A stretch of DNA of 64,000 nucleotides from SZUA-229 sp041589175 (GTDB lineage Bacteria > Pseudomonadota > Gammaproteobacteria > SZUA-229), in contig JBFHWF010000001.1 of NCBI GenBank assembly GCA_041589175.1, positions 22,200-86,199 of the forward strand, read 5' to 3'. Shown here one piece after another: positions 62,641-64,000 of the stretch (the first letter of the stretch is position 1; each line of letters opens with the position of its first letter). The translations under genes were made by a program, and so were the position numbers. The notes beneath the pieces were generated by a model that made no database searches, had not been told where the DNA came from, and was given only the letters and a program-made list of their open reading frames with translations.

Positions 62641-63492
62641 CTAGTCGTGTGTGTTAGCTGCTTCGAGGGTGTTCTGCAGCAGCACCGCAACGGTCATCGG
62701 GCCGACACCTCCTGGAACCGGAGTGATCCAGGCAGCATGGCTGGAAGCCGCTTCAAAGTCGACATCGCCGCACAGTGAGCCATCTTCAAGCCGGTTGATG
62801 CCAACGTCGATCACGGTGGCGCCGTCCTTGATCCACTCACCCTTGACCAGACCCGGTTTACCCACGGCTACGATGAGTATATCGGCGCGACGCACATGGT
62901 CTTCGAGGTCAGTGGTGAAACGGTGAGTCATGGTGATGGTAGCGCCTGCTAATACCAGTTCGAGGGCAGCAGGGCGGCCTACATGATTCGAGGCTCCAAC
63001 GATAACGGCATGGCGCCCCTTGTAGGCTTCACCGGTGGAATCCAGCAGTAGCTTGACACCATAGGGTGTGCAGGGGCGAAGCGCCGGCTTACGCTGTGCC
63101 AGACGGCCCAGGTTATAGGGGTGGAAACCATCGACATCTTTATTGGGGTGGATACGCTCGATGATGGAACCTTCATCTAGACCCTCGGGCAAAGGAAACT
63201 GTACCAGGATACCGTGGATATCGTCGTCTTCGTTGAGTTCATCGATCAGGGCATCCAGCTGCTGCTGGCTAGTATTCGCAGGCAGGTCATAGGCGCGGGA
63301 GATAATACCAGCCTTTTCACAGGCCATGCGTTTGTTGCGTACGTATACCTGTGAGGCGGGATCTTCACCAACTAGCACAACCGCCAGTCCGGGCGCGCGT
63401 TTACCCGCATCCAGACGTGCCTGTACGCCCTGCCTGATGGTTTCGCGAAGTGCCTCGGCGATTTTCTTGCCGTCGATGATCTGTGCAGCCAT
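62641..63492 (-). CDS. folD: Bifunctional methylenetetrahydrofolate dehydrogenase/cyclohydrolase FolD
   Basis: A 283-residue enzyme. The catalytic lysine is in YVRNKRMACEKAGI, with LVQFPLPEG, HPNKDVDGFHPYN, PCTPYGVKLLL and the C-terminal PVPGGVGPMTVAVLL, all standard FolD features. It makes NADPH and 10-formyl-THF from 5,10-methylene-THF in one-carbon metabolism. It lies upstream of the tRNA-Pro locus on the opposite strand, a neighbourhood common in gammaproteobacteria. Confidence 0.95.
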   Translation of the reverse strand: MAAQIIDGKKIAEALRETIRQGVQARLDAGKRAPGLAVVLVGEDPASQVYVRNKRMACEKAGIISRAYDLPANTSQQQLDALIDELNEDDDIHGILVQFPLPEGLDEGSIIERIHPNKDVDGFHPYNLGRLAQRKPALRPCTPYGVKLLLDSTGEAYKGRHAVIVGASNHVGRPAALELVLAGATITMTHRFTTDLEDHVRRADILIVAVGKPGLVKGEWIKDGATVIDVGINRLEDGSLCGDVDFEAASSHAAWITPVPGGVGPMTVAVLLQNTLEAANTHD

Positions 63493-63604
63493 AGTCTTTT
63501 CCGGATAAAATGTGCGTGGATTTTCTCATGCTTAGGGTTTGTTCCACAAGTCGGAAAAGAAAGAAAAAAAGACAGTTAATTTAGGCAATTAGCCGTTCCA
63601 GCTG

Positions 63605-63633
63605 TTGACCTGAAAGGCGGATATGCGTAATAT
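63605..63633 (+). promoter_or_regulatory. Sigma-70 promoter of the tRNA-Pro locus
   Basis: TTGACC (63605-63610) and TAATAT (63628-63633) are separated by exactly 17 bp, one base off the -35 consensus and one off the -10 consensus. Transcription would begin near 63640 and read first the disrupted, then the intact tRNA-Pro copy. The -10 lies inside an 8-bp inverted repeat (GCGGATAT / ATATCCGC, 63617-63637). Confidence 0.75.
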
Positions 63634-63704
63634 CCGCATCCTCATTTGCTGCAACGCAGTTAGTGATGAGGGCCAGGTGTCCATGACAGGAATGTCAGAA
63701 CATT

Positions 63705-63857
63705 CGGGGTATAGCGCAGTCTGGTAGCGCGCCTGCTTTGGGAGCAGGATGTCGGGAGTTCGACAAAATTGCCCGGAGCAATTTTGAACATGGTGATGCT
63801 TTTTATCACCATGGCCCGAAGGGCGGAGGGCATGGATGCCCGGAGTAATCTCTCTAC
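63705..63857 (+). pseudogene. Disrupted tRNA-Pro(UGG) copy with inserted hairpin element
   Basis: Bases 63705-63763 are identical to the first 59 bases of the intact tRNA at 63924, ending inside the T loop (GTTCGA). An 84-base insertion follows, then AATCTCTCTAC resumes at 63847-63857. The final acceptor strand differs (TACGGAT in place of TACCCCG) and no CCA follows, so the acceptor stem cannot close. It keeps the UGG anticodon but should not give a working tRNA. Confidence 0.85.
63764..63847 (+). mobile_element. 84-nt four-hairpin palindromic element in the T loop
   Basis: Four stems in a row: CAAAATTGC/GCAATTTTG (63764-63786, 9 bp), CATGGTGAT/ATCACCATG (63789-63813, 9 bp), GCCC/GGGC (63814-63824) and GGGCA/TGCCC (63828-63841). 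CGGAG boxes occur at 63774, 63824 and 63841. It has no coding capacity. It resembles a REP- or MITE-like palindromic element; the family is not recognised, and one base of ambiguity remains at either end. Confidence 0.7.
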
Positions 63858-63923
63858 GGATAGTGCAGTACGGTTTGAAGGCAGGAGTTGCCTGGTAGTC
63901 AGTCTACCGAATGACTCAAGTTT

Positions 63924-64000
63924 CGGGGTATAGCGCAGTCTGGTAGCGCGCCTGCTTTGGGAGCAGGATGTCGGGAGTTCGAATCTCTCTACCCCGACCA
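63924..64000 (+). tRNA. tRNA-Pro (anticodon UGG), intact
   Basis: A 77-nt tRNA with encoded CCA. The acceptor strand CGGGGTA pairs with TACCCCG, the anticodon arm CCTGC-TTTGGGA-GCAGG gives anticodon UGG, and T arm GGGAG-TTCGAAT-CTCTC has one G-U pair. It reads all proline codons by wobble. It ends exactly at the window edge. The 59-base 5' part is duplicated 219 bp upstream. Confidence 0.95.

Noticed and set aside
63705..64000. Classic integrase attachment site or genomic-island border
   Set aside because: The duplicated part is the 5' 59 bases, not the 3' end used by integrases, and no integrase gene lies in the window. What follows base 64000 cannot be seen.

Overview
The window reads as chromosomal DNA of a free-living gammaproteobacterium. 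RlmM, RsmJ, CmoM, MnmC, YcaO, IbaG, SuhB, TrmJ, YajQ, YciK and TatD all have the lengths and motifs of gammaproteobacterial proteins. A diheme c4-type cytochrome, an NnrS membrane protein, a TlpA-type thioredoxin and a complete squalene set (hpnC, hpnD, hpnE) point to an aerobic or facultative respiring, possibly sulfur-oxidising or marine, lineage. The species cannot be named from the sequence. Genes are dense, on both strands, and many neighbours overlap by 1-14 bases. No insertion sequence, prophage or CRISPR array was seen.

Layout. 1-14.8 kb: the 3' end of a circularly permuted RbgA-type GTPase, a chemotaxis receptor, an EAL-HDOD protein, rlmM, ibaG, suhB, trmJ, a DUF423 protein, yajQ, a DUF2835 protein, a small secreted protein, a cation:proton antiporter, a GDCCVxC protein, a DUF3391/HD-GYP protein with a degenerate HD motif, rsmJ and ycaO. 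14.8-21.1 kb: an M48 protease, then a tightly coupled five-gene envelope exporter (LolA-like periplasmic protein, two FtsX-type permeases, an ATPase, an outer-membrane barrel). 21.1-25 kb: a divergent lysine/2-aminoadipate catabolic locus (DUF1338-type 2-oxoadipate dioxygenase facing saccharopine dehydrogenase and an antiquitin-type aldehyde dehydrogenase) with a palindromic operator candidate. 25-34 kb: tatD, a CHASE2-like membrane Ser/Thr kinase overlapping its PP2C phosphatase, and a facing operon of RND adaptor, RND pump and phosphopantetheinyl transferase. 34-41.5 kb: an Atm1-type ABC exporter, cmoM, a small alpha/beta-barrel protein, a TlpA pair, cytochrome c4, a queuosine-mannosyltransferase-like enzyme and a YciK-type reductase. 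41.5-45.7 kb: hpnE-hpnD and hpnC around an oppositely oriented zinc-sensing diguanylate cyclase.

45.7-64 kb: mnmC with a secreted pentapeptide-repeat protein, an orphan sensor kinase, a DUF1499 protein, a glutaredoxin, a zinc-ribbon protein, nnrS, an AIM24-family protein, a thioredoxin-HEAT fusion, a CoA-binding protein, psiE, a group of small stress-type genes ending in ppsA, a KefB/YbaL-type antiporter and folD. At the right end a good sigma-70 promoter leads into two copies of tRNA-Pro(UGG). The first is broken in its T loop by an 84-nt element made of four consecutive hairpins; the second is intact and ends at the last base of the window.

The strongest leads are the hairpin-element insertion in the tRNA-Pro duplicate, the five-gene LolA/FtsX/barrel exporter, the lysine locus with its operator, the RND pump co-transcribed with a phosphopantetheinyl transferase, and the bacterial queuosine-mannosyltransferase homologue. 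All names rest on reading protein motifs and recalled family sequences; no database search was run.
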